64,000 nt of DNA, from assembly GCF_017565645.3 (NCBI RefSeq), contig NZ_CP086136.1, positions 2,649,501 to 2,713,500 of the forward strand, given 5' to 3'. The translations under genes and the position numbers were made by a program. This stretch comes from Bradyrhizobium barranii subsp. barranii (GTDB lineage Bacteria; Pseudomonadota; Alphaproteobacteria; Rhizobiales; Xanthobacteraceae). The notes under the pieces are model-generated. The model was not told where the DNA came from, ran no database searches, and saw nothing but the letters and a program-made list of their open reading frames with translations. This document shows, piece by piece, positions 1 through 9,816 of the stretch. The number at the start of each line of letters is the position of its first letter. Position 1 is the first letter of the stretch.

Positions 1-821
<821 letters not shown>

Positions 822-998
822 CGACGGTTTGTGACCGCTCAGCTGACGTTGCCGCTCCAAAGGGGAGCTCTCCTCGCGGCACGAGGCGAGTTCGCCCGTC
901 AGGCCGGTTCCCTTTCAATAAGTGGTGACGGACGCCGAAATGCTCTGTTGCCTCGTGCGATCGTTCCTACCTCCTCAACCGAACAGGAGGGCGAAGCG

Positions 999-2063
999 AT
1001 GACGAACACAGCGCTTGTGGTCGGCGCCAGCGGTATTGTCGGCAGCAATCTCGCCCGCCATCTCAGCGATCGCGGCTGGCAGGTGCTTGGGCTCGCAAGG
1101 CGCCCACCAAGCGGCCTCGATGGTGTTCGTCCCATCGCGGCCGATCTGCAGGATCCGGCCTCGCTTCGCGACATCCTGGCGAGCCTTCGTCCCACTCACG
1201 TGTTTCTCGCCACATGGCTACGTCAGCCAACCGAGGCGGAAAATATCCGCGTTAACGCTGCGATGGTGCGCAACGTGTTGGGGGCACTTTCCGGCGCAGA
1301 TACGCTTTCTCATGTCGCGCTGGTCACCGGGCTAAAGCATTACCTGGGACCGTTCGAGTCCTACGGTAAAGGCAGGCTGCCCGCGACGCCATTCCGCGAA
1401 GAGCAACCGCGGCTCGATGTCGAGAACTTCTACTACGCTCAGGAGGACGAACTATTCGATGCGGCCAGGCGCGGTGGTTTCAGCTGGAGCATTCACCGCC
1501 CGCACACGATCATCGGTTATGCGATAGGCAACGCCATGAACATGGGAACGACGCTTGCCGTCTACGCGACGATCTGTCGAGAAACGGGGCGGCCATTTCT
1601 CTTTCCAGGCTCGGCGATGCAATGGACCGGCTTGACGGATATGACGGATGCCAGATTGCTGGCGCGACACCTGGAATGGGCCGCGACGACGACGGTCGCG
1701 CGAGACCAGGCATTCAACGTCGTAAATGGCGATGTCTTCCGATGGAACTGGATGTGGGCGCGACTGGCCGGCTGGTTCGGGTTGCAGCCTGCGCCCTTTC
1801 CAGAGGAAATTTCGCCGCTTGAGCGTCAGCTTGCCGATTCAGGTCGTATATGGGCTGATATCGCGCTCAAGTATGATCTCGCCGAAAGCGACCTCTCCGT
1901 CCTTTCGTCGGCATGGCACACCGATGCCGACTTGGGCCGACCTATCGAAGTCGTCACCGATATGAGCAGGAGCCGTAAGCTCGGTTTCCTTGAATATCAG
2001 GCGACGGACGACAGTTTTTTCGATCTCTTCAGCAGGTTGCGTGCCGCGAACGTCATTCCTTGA
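999..2063 (+). CDS. PRISE-type SDR reductase (progesterone 5-beta-reductase/iridoid synthase-like)
   Basis: Atypical short-chain dehydrogenase, 354 residues. The N-terminal VVGASGIVGSNLARHL is the NAD(P)-binding loop. TGLKHYLGPF (K113) and NFYYAQED (Y145/Y146) match the unusual catalytic Lys and Tyr motifs of the VEP1/PRISE family, which reduces activated C=C bonds of enones. The ATG at 999 is preceded by a strong AGGAGG at 985-990. The frame is open further upstream to 831, but that stretch has no family similarity. The substrate is unknown; a role in aromatic or enone metabolism next to pobA is only inferred. It ends 26 bases before the convergent cyclase gene. Confidence 0.8.
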   Translation: MTNTALVVGASGIVGSNLARHLSDRGWQVLGLARRPPSGLDGVRPIAADLQDPASLRDILASLRPTHVFLATWLRQPTEAENIRVNAAMVRNVLGALSGADTLSHVALVTGLKHYLGPFESYGKGRLPATPFREEQPRLDVENFYYAQEDELFDAARRGGFSWSIHRPHTIIGYAIGNAMNMGTTLAVYATICRETGRPFLFPGSAMQWTGLTDMTDARLLARHLEWAATTTVARDQAFNVVNGDVFRWNWMWARLAGWFGLQPAPFPEEISPLERQLADSGRIWADIALKYDLAESDLSVLSSAWHTDADLGRPIEVVTDMSRSRKLGFLEYQATDDSFFDLFSRLRAANVIP

Positions 2064-2089
2064 GCCTTCTGACGAAGAGTAAACAACCG

Positions 2090-4240
2090 CTACTTTCCTT
2101 CCAGCGTATTGACCGGCGTCCACTCTGGCGATGGTGGATTTGCGGCGAGGGCTTTCGCGCGCTTGGCGAACAGCGCCGACGCCGGGTCGATCTTCGCGAC
2201 GCCGTCGAACGCCTCGGCCGCCTTCGCAAACTCCCTCGCCCGCCAGCACGCCAGCCCCTCCGCATACGCTGTGGCCACCTTCGTCTGCTCGGCGCTCTCC
2301 GCGCCCTTGTCCGCCAGCGGCTCGAACACCTTGATTGCCTCGCCGCGGCCGAGCACCCTGATCGCATCGAGTTCACGCCAGGCGAAAGTGTCGCCGGTCT
2401 GCGCCATCGTCGTTTCCGAGGCCATGATGGCGGTGCCGTAATATTTGTTGGCGCCCTCGAGGCGCGAGGCGACGTTCACGGTGTCGCTCATCACGGTGTA
2501 GTTGAAACGGCGGCGCGAGCCGATATTGCCGACCACGGCTTCGCCGCTGTTGAGCCCGATGCGGTGCGACAGGCCGTGGCCTGCGAAGGCGGGATTGCTG
2601 GCATTCAATTCCACGAGCTTCTCGTGGCACTTCAGCGCGGCGTGAACCGCGTTGCGCGCGTGGGCGGGATCGTCGGCCGGCGCGCCGAACATCGCGACGA
2701 TGGAATCGCCGATATATTTGTCGACATAGCCGCCATGGCTCTCGATGATGTCGGTCATGGCCGAGAGATATTCGTTCATCAGGGTCACCAGCTCGCCCGG
2801 CGTCATGGTCTCTGCGATCGAGGAGAAGCCGCTGAGGTCGGAGAAGAACATGGTGACGTTGCGCATCTCGCCGCCGAGCGCCGGCATCTTGCCGGAGGCA
2901 ACCATGGTGTTGATCACTTCGGGCGCGAGATAGAAGGCAAAGCTCTGGCGCAGGAAGCGCTCGTCGCGATCGGCCAGCACGAAGCGGTAGCCGATCGTCA
3001 TCGCGAGCGCGGCGAGACTTGCGAGCGCAGGCTCGGTCAGCGGCAGTGCCAGCGCGTGCACGAACGCGGTGACGGCAACGGCTGTGTAAGCGGCAGTGAG
3101 GCCGAGCCAGGCGATCATCGCGCCGCCCGGCGCGAGCATGGAGGCCGCGCAGGCGATGATCGCCGCGAACACGATCGTGAGAACGGTCCGCATGGGAAAG
3201 CCGAGCTCGGTCACGGCGTCGCGCTCGATCAGGTTTCGCACGACGGTGGCATGCACGAACACGCCGGCGATGTCGCTGCGGGCCTTCTGCGCGGTGCCGG
3301 CCGGGGCGGGCAGGGCGCAACGCGGTGCGGGCGAGCCGTCATATCCGCCGGAAAGCCGCATCGAGGTGAGCTTGCGGTCCTCGAAATTGAGGACGGTGCC
3401 GAGCAGCACAACCTTGCCGTCGAAGGCGCGGCGGAAGAAATCGCGGTCGCCTTTCTCGACGCAGGCACGCAGGTCGGCGAAAGAATAGGCCGGGACGTCG
3501 CGGCCCATGCCACGGTAGTTGAGCGTCAACGTGTTGGGGACCGCGCTCGGGATCGTGTAGCCGGGCAGCTGCATCGCGCCGGATGGTCCGTTCCCGGGCG
3601 TCGTGCCGAGCGCACGCGCGGCGAGCTCGACCGCCATCGCAGGGACAGGCTTGCCGTCGATGGCAAAGCTCAGCGGCATCCGCCGGATCACATCATCGGT
3701 GTCGGTATGCACGTTGAGGGCGCGGACATTGTTTTTCACCGCAAGTCGTTGTGCGGGGTAGGGTACGTCCGGATGGTCATTGCTGAGGATCTCGCCAAGC
3801 ACCAGCTTGCCGCCGTCGGAGAGTTGCCGGAGTGCGATGAGGTAGTCCCGGTCAAAGCCCTTCAAGCGGCTGCCGAACGACGCATCGCCGAACGGAATCT
3901 CCGATTGCTCGATCGAGCTTGGAAAGATCACGTCGAAGCCGATGACCTTGGCGCCGCCTTCGGTGATGCTTCCGAGCACCCGGCCGATCTCGCGCGTCCA
4001 GGTCTGGGTCGGCGATCCCTTGAAAGGGGGAGTGTCGTAGGTCTCCCCGTCGATCGCAACCACGACGACCGGCGATGTTGCGGGATCACGGTGGTCGCCG
4101 ACCAGCTTGCCGCGCATCGCGGTGAGGATGTCGAGCGAGAGACCTTGTAGCGTCTGAAGCGGCGGGGACGTGAAGACTGCGCCCGCAACGAGCGCAATCA
4201 GGATCGCCGCAACGATGTCCCGTCCCCCGATCCGCCGCAT
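2090..4240 (-). CDS. CHASE2-domain class III adenylate/guanylate cyclase
   Basis: Membrane-bound sensor cyclase of 716 residues that would make cAMP or cGMP. Order: N-terminal membrane segment (DIVAAILIALVAGAVF), an extracytoplasmic CHASE2 sensor of about 350 residues containing VVVVAIDGETYD, about three membrane helices, then a C-terminal catalytic domain. Catalytic motifs are NVTMFFSDLSGFSSIAE (first metal Asp), GGYVDKYIGDSIVAMFG (second metal Asp) and SDTVNVASRLEGANKYYG. A short C-terminal tail carries a TPR-like stretch (ACWRAREFAKAAEAFDGVAK). It lies 18 bases downstream of a FecR-like exported protein, so the two are probably one operon. Which nucleotide it cyclises cannot be decided here. 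Confidence 0.9.
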   Translation of the reverse strand: MRRIGGRDIVAAILIALVAGAVFTSPPLQTLQGLSLDILTAMRGKLVGDHRDPATSPVVVVAIDGETYDTPPFKGSPTQTWTREIGRVLGSITEGGAKVIGFDVIFPSSIEQSEIPFGDASFGSRLKGFDRDYLIALRQLSDGGKLVLGEILSNDHPDVPYPAQRLAVKNNVRALNVHTDTDDVIRRMPLSFAIDGKPVPAMAVELAARALGTTPGNGPSGAMQLPGYTIPSAVPNTLTLNYRGMGRDVPAYSFADLRACVEKGDRDFFRRAFDGKVVLLGTVLNFEDRKLTSMRLSGGYDGSPAPRCALPAPAGTAQKARSDIAGVFVHATVVRNLIERDAVTELGFPMRTVLTIVFAAIIACAASMLAPGGAMIAWLGLTAAYTAVAVTAFVHALALPLTEPALASLAALAMTIGYRFVLADRDERFLRQSFAFYLAPEVINTMVASGKMPALGGEMRNVTMFFSDLSGFSSIAETMTPGELVTLMNEYLSAMTDIIESHGGYVDKYIGDSIVAMFGAPADDPAHARNAVHAALKCHEKLVELNASNPAFAGHGLSHRIGLNSGEAVVGNIGSRRRFNYTVMSDTVNVASRLEGANKYYGTAIMASETTMAQTGDTFAWRELDAIRVLGRGEAIKVFEPLADKGAESAEQTKVATAYAEGLACWRAREFAKAAEAFDGVAKIDPASALFAKRAKALAANPPSPEWTPVNTLEGK

Positions 4241-4258
4241 CGCCCGGTCGCAGACCGC

Positions 4259-4930
4259 CTATTCGAGCCGCAGCAGCCGGCCGACGATCGGCGTCGGCGA
4301 TGAGGTGGCGCTGGCATCGACCTGGAAGGCGTAGCGCTTGGCGCCGAGGATGGCGAGATAGCTGCCGCCCGGGGTCAGTGTCTTTCCGGCCTTGGCAAAG
4401 TCGTAGAACTTGCCGCCGACCATCATCTCGCTCTTGAGCGGCACGCTGATCGTGGGCTCCTTGCCGTCGGTGCGTTCGATCACCAGCGTGCTGCCGCTCT
4501 TGGCCTGCACGAGCGGCGCGACGCCATAGAGCGTCGGCAGCTTGGCCGGCGGCGCTCCCTTCGCGTCCGATCGCATGGTGCGGAAGGTCGTCGCGGCGCT
4601 CTGGTTCGCCTCGCGCTCGGACAGTTTTGCTGCATTGGTATCGCAGGGCACCTTCTCGCGCTTGACCTCGCCGAGTTGCACGGTGCTCTGCTCGGCACCG
4701 ACCAGGACGACGCCTTCGCTGATGGTCTCGCGCTGGCAGGATTTGAGGTAGCTGAGCGTGACGCTGGCCTTGGGCCCGAGCTTGATGATCTTGCCGGGCG
4801 CCACATAGTCCATGAACGCGATGCCGTCGACCTTGCCCTGCACATCCTCGACGATCGCGGCCGGGGTCTCCGCCAAAGCGGGGGCCGCAAGACAGAACGC
4901 GCCGATACCAGCGCCGATCAGGCTTCTCAT
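4259..4930 (-). CDS. FecR-like exported protein, partner of the CHASE2 cyclase
   Basis: Secreted or periplasmic protein of about 223 residues. MRSLIGAGIGAFCLAAPALA is a clear signal peptide, which is why 4930 is preferred; an in-frame ATG at 4942 and an upstream alternative start at 4993 are possible. The mature N-terminus (VEDVQGKVDGIAFMDYVAPG, then IIKLGPKASVTLSYLKSC) has the FecR/LysM-associated pattern of a glycine-rich beta fold followed by a polar load sentence. It is the first gene of a likely two-gene operon with the cyclase. FecR-like proteins beside CHASE2 cyclases are a recurring arrangement, so a role in sensor input is inferred. No enzymatic motif is visible. Confidence 0.65.
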   Translation of the reverse strand: MRSLIGAGIGAFCLAAPALAETPAAIVEDVQGKVDGIAFMDYVAPGKIIKLGPKASVTLSYLKSCQRETISEGVVLVGAEQSTVQLGEVKREKVPCDTNAAKLSEREANQSAATTFRTMRSDAKGAPPAKLPTLYGVAPLVQAKSGSTLVIERTDGKEPTISVPLKSEMMVGGKFYDFAKAGKTLTPGGSYLAILGAKRYAFQVDASATSSPTPIVGRLLRLE

Positions 4931-5118
4931 GGGAATTCTCATCCAATTCGACCGATAAATCGCCGGTCCCCGTCCTGGTTCGATGCTTAGCATCGGCGCG
5001 TCCAGGTAAGTGTGACCGGAATCACTCTTGGTTATTGGTGCACTCTAGCAGGAACTGGTTCAAACCGGCGACCGGAGAAAAGCGAAGCCGCGGCAAGCGG
5101 TTGGCCGCATGGATCATG

Positions 5119-6258
5119 TCAGGCGGCCGGGACGGGCTCAGCCAACTGGTCCTCGACCGCACGGCTCTCGGCCGCACACTCTATAATGGGCGCGAGCGGC
5201 ACTTCGGTCTTCTGATACGGCGTCGCCTGTTGACCGGCGGCGATTTCCACGACCTCGTCCCAGCGCGACAGGAAGGCCTCGACGCAGGCCGGGTCGAACT
5301 GCCGGCCCTGGTTCTCGACCAGATAGTCGCGCGCCACGTCGAGCGGCATCGGCTCTTTATATGGCCGGCGCGTCGTCAGGGCGTCGAAGACGTCGGCGAC
5401 CGCGACGACGCGTGCGGCGACCGGGATCTCGTCTGCCTGAAGGCCGTTCGGATAGCCCGCGCCATCCCAGCGTTCGTGATGGCCTGCGGCAATTTGCGCA
5501 CCGAGCTGGATCAGCTCGCAGCTGGAGTCCGCCAGGATCTTTTCGCCGATCGTCGCATGGGTGCGGATCACCGCCATCTCATCGTCGGTGAGCCTGCCGG
5601 GCTTGAGGAGGATATGGTCGGGGATGGCGACCTTGCCGACGTCGTGCAGGGGCGCGGCCAGATAGATGTCGCGGCAGAGCCGGGGTGGCAGGCCGAGCTG
5701 CTCGGCGATGATGCGGCTGTAGCGGGCGACCCGCAGCGTGTGCTCGCCGGTGTCGTTGTCGCGGTATTCGACCGCGAGCGCGAGCCGCAGGATGATCTCC
5801 TCCTCGCGCTCGCCGAGTTTCTGGGTCGCGGCTGCGACCGCGCTCGCCAGATCGGCGGCACGGTCGTTCTGCTTGCGCACGGCTGCACCAAGGCGCACCA
5901 AATTGCGCAGGCGCACCGTCATCTCGACGCTCTGTGGCTGTTTCGGTAAGAAATCGGTTGCACCAGCCTGCAGCGCTTCCATCTTGACGTCATCGGTCTG
6001 TCGCGACGTGATCATCGCGATCGGGATGTCGGCGCAGCCGGGCAGGGCGCGGAAGGCGCGGATGAAGCTGATGCCGTCCATATGCGGCATCTCGTAGTCG
6101 ACCAGCACGAGGTCGAAGACGCGCTCGCGTGCGCAAGCCAGCGCCTCGACGGGATCGAGGAAAGCCGTGGCCTCGACCAGGCCTTCGGCTTCGATATGAC
6201 GTTTCAGGAAATTGAGGACAGAGCGGCTGTCATCAACGAGAAGCGCTTGGGTCAGCAT
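5119..6258 (-). CDS. Response regulator with HD-GYP phosphodiesterase domain
   Basis: 379-residue two-domain protein. The N-terminal receiver has the acidic pair at D9/D10, phospho-acceptor D54 in LVLVDYEMPHMDG and K106. A coiled linker follows (NDRAADLASAVAAATQKLGE), then an HD-GYP domain with HDVGK (H205, D206) and HHERWDGAGYP (H260, H261, G268-P270). HD-GYP proteins hydrolyse cyclic di-GMP; the metal ligands look intact. The ATG at 6258 opens directly into the receiver; the frame runs on to 6795 without domain content. It is divergent from the chemotaxis operon with a 286-bp shared intergenic region, suggesting a link between chemotactic signalling and c-di-GMP. Confidence 0.92.
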   Translation of the reverse strand: MLTQALLVDDSRSVLNFLKRHIEAEGLVEATAFLDPVEALACARERVFDLVLVDYEMPHMDGISFIRAFRALPGCADIPIAMITSRQTDDVKMEALQAGATDFLPKQPQSVEMTVRLRNLVRLGAAVRKQNDRAADLASAVAAATQKLGEREEEIILRLALAVEYRDNDTGEHTLRVARYSRIIAEQLGLPPRLCRDIYLAAPLHDVGKVAIPDHILLKPGRLTDDEMAVIRTHATIGEKILADSSCELIQLGAQIAAGHHERWDGAGYPNGLQADEIPVAARVVAVADVFDALTTRRPYKEPMPLDVARDYLVENQGRQFDPACVEAFLSRWDEVVEIAAGQQATPYQKTEVPLAPIIECAAESRAVEDQLAEPVPAA

Positions 6259-6544
6259 CGGCGGCCGGTCTCGTTCGGATGCGAGGCGTGATCTCCACGA
6301 ATAGTCTTTGCGATTTAACGCGGAGCAAACGCCCGGGCTGCGGCGAACTGACTCGAGACTGCGCACAACGCATGAGAATTGAGCGAACCATGCACGCCTG
6401 CATGCATGCGCGAAGTTCTTCGGTTTGTGACCCGTAGTTGTACGGTGATGCCCATTAGGGGTTTGCACACTCTCCCAAGCGAATAGTCGTCGCGCGAGAT
6501 TCGCGTCATGCGTGCAGCGAATCCCGAGGAAATCTGGGGGACGA

Positions 6545-6868
6545 ATGCCGTCTGATGTCACTGAGCCGAAGTGGTCCCTACGGCTGCCTGCGGATTGCAG
6601 CATCGCTGCGATCCGCAGTGTCTTTGACCTGATCCGCGAAGCTTTCGGCCGGCAGGACCGGCTCGAGATCGATTGTTCGAGCGTCGACAAGGCCGACGTA
6701 ACCTCGATCCAGCTTCTGCTGTCGACAGCCAGGACGGGCGAGGCCCAGGGCCGCCCGGTGGTGCTCACATCATTCTCCCAGTCTCTGCGCAACACCCTTC
6801 GCCGCGCCGGCTTCGCCAGCGATGCGATGATCGATCAGCACTTCCCGCAAAAGAAAGATGGCACCTGA
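6545..6868 (+). CDS. STAS-domain protein, first gene of the che operon
   Basis: Small cytoplasmic protein of 107 residues. The core LEIDCSSVDKADVTSIQLLL aligns with the STAS switch motif (normally DxSGVxxIDSSGL), with a Ser in TSIQLL where anti-sigma antagonists are phosphorylated. A C-terminal amphipathic segment (SQSLRNTLRRAGF) is typical of the fold. ATG 6545 follows a GGGGG stretch; the stop TGA overlaps the cheY ATG by one base, so translation is coupled. STAS proteins occur in some che operons; no anti-sigma partner is visible in the window. Its exact role is not known. Confidence 0.8.
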   Translation: MPSDVTEPKWSLRLPADCSIAAIRSVFDLIREAFGRQDRLEIDCSSVDKADVTSIQLLLSTARTGEAQGRPVVLTSFSQSLRNTLRRAGFASDAMIDQHFPQKKDGT

Positions 6869-7233
6869 TGGCCACGATTCTCACGGTCGACGATTCCCCC
6901 AGCATCCGTCAGATGATCAAGGTCGTGCTCGAGCCGGCCGGTCACAACGTGATCGAGGTCGGCGACGGCGCGCAAGGGCTTGCCAAGGCGCAGGCCGGCA
7001 AGCTCGACCTCGTCATCACCGACCTCAATATGCCCGTCATGAACGGGCTGGAGCTGATCCGGGCGCTGCGCAAGCTGCCGAGCGCGGTCGGCATGCCCAT
7101 CGTGTTCCTGACCACCGAATCCAACGACACGGTGAAGCAGGAAGCCAAGAGCGCCGGCGCCACCGGCTGGATTACCAAGCCGTTCAAGCCGGAGCAGCTG
7201 CTCGCCGTGGTCGGCAAGCTGGTGCGTGCATGA
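6868..7233 (+). CDS. cheY: Chemotaxis response regulator CheY
   Basis: Single receiver domain of 121 residues that takes phosphate from CheA and acts on the flagellar motor or as a phosphate sink. The active site is complete: acidic pair D8/D9, phospho-acceptor D52 in VITDLNMPVMNG, T82/T83 in FLTTESND and K104 in WITKPFKPEQ. There is no output domain. It overlaps the STAS gene by one base and cheA by four bases (ATGA), placing it firmly in the operon. Confidence 0.95.
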   Translation: MATILTVDDSPSIRQMIKVVLEPAGHNVIEVGDGAQGLAKAQAGKLDLVITDLNMPVMNGLELIRALRKLPSAVGMPIVFLTTESNDTVKQEAKSAGATGWITKPFKPEQLLAVVGKLVRA

Positions 7234-9317
7234 ACGCGATGGACCCGACAGAGGTCTTTCGCCAGGAAGCCAGCGAGCTGTTCGAGGTCCTGGAAGGGGC
7301 CTTGCTCGATCTCGGCCTGCGTCCCGACGACCGCGAGCTGGTCGATTCCGCCTTCCGCGCCCTGCATACGATCAAGGGCTCGGGCGCCATGTTCGGCTTC
7401 GACAAGGTTGCCTCCTTTACCCACGAATTCGAGACCGCGTTCGACCGCGTCCGCAAGGGCGAGATCAAGCCGACGCAGGAGCTGATCTCGGTCGCGCTTG
7501 CGGCCAAGGACTATATCCGCGCGCTGATCGAGGATCCGCAGTCGACCGACGACATCATCGGCGAGGCCATCCTCGACGACCTCAAGCGCTTCGTGTTTCC
7601 TAACCAGCCTGCCGCTCCCGTCGCCGAAATCGCCGAAGCACCGCCGCTGGCCCCCGGTGAAAGCAAGCAGGCCGGCTGGCACCTGTATCTGGAATTTGAA
7701 TCCCACATCCTGCGCAACGGTTCGAACCCGCTCGATCTGCTGGAAGACCTCTGCAAGCTCGGCCCGTGCTTCGTCGTGCCCGTGACCGACGGCATCCCGT
7801 TCCTCGACGAGATGGAGCCGGAAGACTGCTATCTGAAGTGGGACGTCAAGCTGCACGCCGCCTGCGACAAGGACGCGATCGACGACGTCTTCATGTTCGT
7901 CCAGGACGAGATGAAGCTGACGCTCTCGCCGCTTGAGCAGGTCGAAGCGCCCGCGCCGCTGCCGCTGTTCCAGCTCCTCGACGAGGAGCCGGCTCCTGCG
8001 GCCGAGATGGCCGCGCCGGCGGTCGAGGCTGTTGTTGCGCCTGTCGCCGCGCAGCCCGTCGCAAAGGCGGAGCCGAAGCCGGAAGCCACGCCTGTATCCA
8101 AGTCTGAACCGAAACCCGAGGCCAAGCGCGACGATCGCGGCATCGCCACCGTCCGCGTCCAGGCCGAGCGTCTCGACGAGTTGATGGACCGGGTCGGCGA
8201 ACTCGTCATCGCCCAGGCGCGGCTGACGCAGCTCGCCTCGTCCGGTTCGGATCTCTCGATCAAGATGATCGCCGAGGAAATCGAGCGCCTCGCCTCCTCC
8301 TTGCGCGACACCACGATGGGCGCGCGCATGGTACCGATCGGCTCGCTGTTCGGCCGCTTCCGCCGTCTGGTGCATGATTTGTCGCGCGACCTGTCGAAGC
8401 CGGTCGAATTCGTCACCACGGGCGAGGACACCGAGCTCGACAAGACCATGATCGAGTGCCTGGCCGATCCGCTGGTTCACCTGATCCGCAACGCCATCGA
8501 CCATGGCATCGAAGACACCGCGACCCGCTCCGCCAACGGCAAGACGGAGCAAGGCCGGATCGAGCTCGCGGCCGTTCATTCCGGTGCGCAGGTGCTCGTC
8601 ACCGTGAAGGACAATGGCGGCGGCCTCAACACCGCGCGCATCCGCGCGAAAGCGGAAGAGCAGGGGCTGATCGCCTCCGGCGCCGTGCTGACCGATCACG
8701 AGATCCACCAGTTCCTGTTCCACCCGGGCTTCTCGACCGCGCAGACCATCTCGGCGCTGTCGGGCCGCGGCGTCGGCATGGACGTGGTCAAGCGCACCAT
8801 CGAGAACATGCGCGGCACGATCGACCTGTCGACCCGGCCGGGCCAGGGCACCACGGTGACGCTGCGTCTGCCGCTGACGCTTGCGATCATCGAGGGGCTG
8901 CTGATCCGTGTCGGCGAAGGCCGCTATATCATTCCGTTGTCCGCGGTTGAGGAATGCATCGAGCTGACCGCCGAGGACGAGCGCTCCCGCGGCCGCAACT
9001 TCCTCAACGTGCGAGGCAATCTCGTGCCCTTCCTCAGGCTGCGCGAAATCATGACTGCGTCGGGCACGCCCGACCGGCACCAGAAGACGATCATCATCTC
9101 GACCGGTGAGACGCACGTCGGTCTTGTCGCGGACCAGATCATCGGCAACCACCAGACCGTGATCAAGTCGCTCTCCAAGCTGCACTCCGACGTCACGATC
9201 TTCTCCGGCGCGACGATTTTGGGTGACGGCACGGCGGCGCTGATCCTCGATGTAGCGCAGCTCGTCACGCTGGCGCAGTCGAAGGTCGAGAAACAGCATA
9301 TCAGCGAGGCGGCCTGA
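7230..9317 (+). CDS. cheA: Chemotaxis histidine kinase CheA
   Basis: 695-residue cytoplasmic kinase that couples receptor arrays to CheY and CheB. Domains: Hpt at 1-105 with phospho-accepting H46 in FRALHTIKGSGAMFGF; a P2-like regulator-binding region around 148-231; an Ala/Pro/Glu-rich linker at 240-305; dimerisation helices from 308 (VQAERLDELMDRVGELVIAQ); an ATPase domain with N box HLIRNAIDHG (about 417), DNGGG (about 461) and GRGVGMDVVK (about 512); and a CheW-like domain from about 554 (EGLLIRVGEGRYIIPLSAVE). ATG 7230 overlaps cheY by four bases. The frame is open upstream of 7230 but that part is only out-of-frame cheY. Confidence 0.96.
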   Translation: MNAMDPTEVFRQEASELFEVLEGALLDLGLRPDDRELVDSAFRALHTIKGSGAMFGFDKVASFTHEFETAFDRVRKGEIKPTQELISVALAAKDYIRALIEDPQSTDDIIGEAILDDLKRFVFPNQPAAPVAEIAEAPPLAPGESKQAGWHLYLEFESHILRNGSNPLDLLEDLCKLGPCFVVPVTDGIPFLDEMEPEDCYLKWDVKLHAACDKDAIDDVFMFVQDEMKLTLSPLEQVEAPAPLPLFQLLDEEPAPAAEMAAPAVEAVVAPVAAQPVAKAEPKPEATPVSKSEPKPEAKRDDRGIATVRVQAERLDELMDRVGELVIAQARLTQLASSGSDLSIKMIAEEIERLASSLRDTTMGARMVPIGSLFGRFRRLVHDLSRDLSKPVEFVTTGEDTELDKTMIECLADPLVHLIRNAIDHGIEDTATRSANGKTEQGRIELAAVHSGAQVLVTVKDNGGGLNTARIRAKAEEQGLIASGAVLTDHEIHQFLFHPGFSTAQTISALSGRGVGMDVVKRTIENMRGTIDLSTRPGQGTTVTLRLPLTLAIIEGLLIRVGEGRYIIPLSAVEECIELTAEDERSRGRNFLNVRGNLVPFLRLREIMTASGTPDRHQKTIIISTGETHVGLVADQIIGNHQTVIKSLSKLHSDVTIFSGATILGDGTAALILDVAQLVTLAQSKVEKQHISEAA

Positions 9318-9778
9318 TGAACGATGGTTTGACGGGCGAGCATCACGCCGACGCGATGCAGGTCGTAATGATCGGCCTCGGCGAGGAGAAGTTCGCGCTC
9401 GACGCCGGCCTCGTGCGCGAGATCATCGATCCCGTGCCGGTGACCAAGGTGGCCGGCGCGCGGGCCTTCGTTCCGAGCGTCATCAACGTGCGCGGCAACG
9501 TCATTCCGCTTGCGGACCTGCGCATCCGCTTCGGCATGCCGCAGCTCGACAATTCGGCCGACACGCGCATCGTCGTCATCGAGCTCACGCTCGACGGCGA
9601 GCCGGTCCTGGTCGGCGTCACTGCCGACAAGGTCTACGAGGTCACCGAGATATCGCAGACCGACGTACAGCAGACGCCGCGCGTCGGCATGCACTGGAAG
9701 CCGGAATTCATCCGTTTCATCGCCAAGTGGCGAGAAGAGTTTGTCATCGTTCCCAACATGGAACGCATCCTGAATTGA
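9317..9778 (+). CDS. cheW: Chemotaxis adaptor CheW (first copy)
   Basis: 153-residue CheW-fold adaptor linking receptors to CheA. Key stretches are VVMIGLGEEKFALDAGLVRE, SVINVRGNVIPLADLRIRFG and VYEVTEI, the usual CheW beta-barrel signature. It overlaps the cheA stop by one base (TGATG), so translation is coupled. It is only distantly similar to the second cheW at 11551 and has a short unique N-terminus, so the two probably serve different contacts. Confidence 0.94.
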   Translation: MNDGLTGEHHADAMQVVMIGLGEEKFALDAGLVREIIDPVPVTKVAGARAFVPSVINVRGNVIPLADLRIRFGMPQLDNSADTRIVVIELTLDGEPVLVGVTADKVYEVTEISQTDVQQTPRVGMHWKPEFIRFIAKWREEFVIVPNMERILN

Positions 9779-9816
9779 AATGAGGTCTCGGGGCGAGACT
9801 GGGGTAGGGGCTGGAA

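Noticed and set aside
2060..4150. Long ORF (696 codons) opposite the cyclase gene
   Set aside because: It mirrors a high-GC coding gene; it has Arg/Gly/His-rich composition without motifs, while the minus strand has clear CHASE2 and cyclase domains.
6942..9299. Long ORF opposite cheA
   Set aside because: Antisense shadow; low complexity, no domain, and cheA on the plus strand is fully supported.
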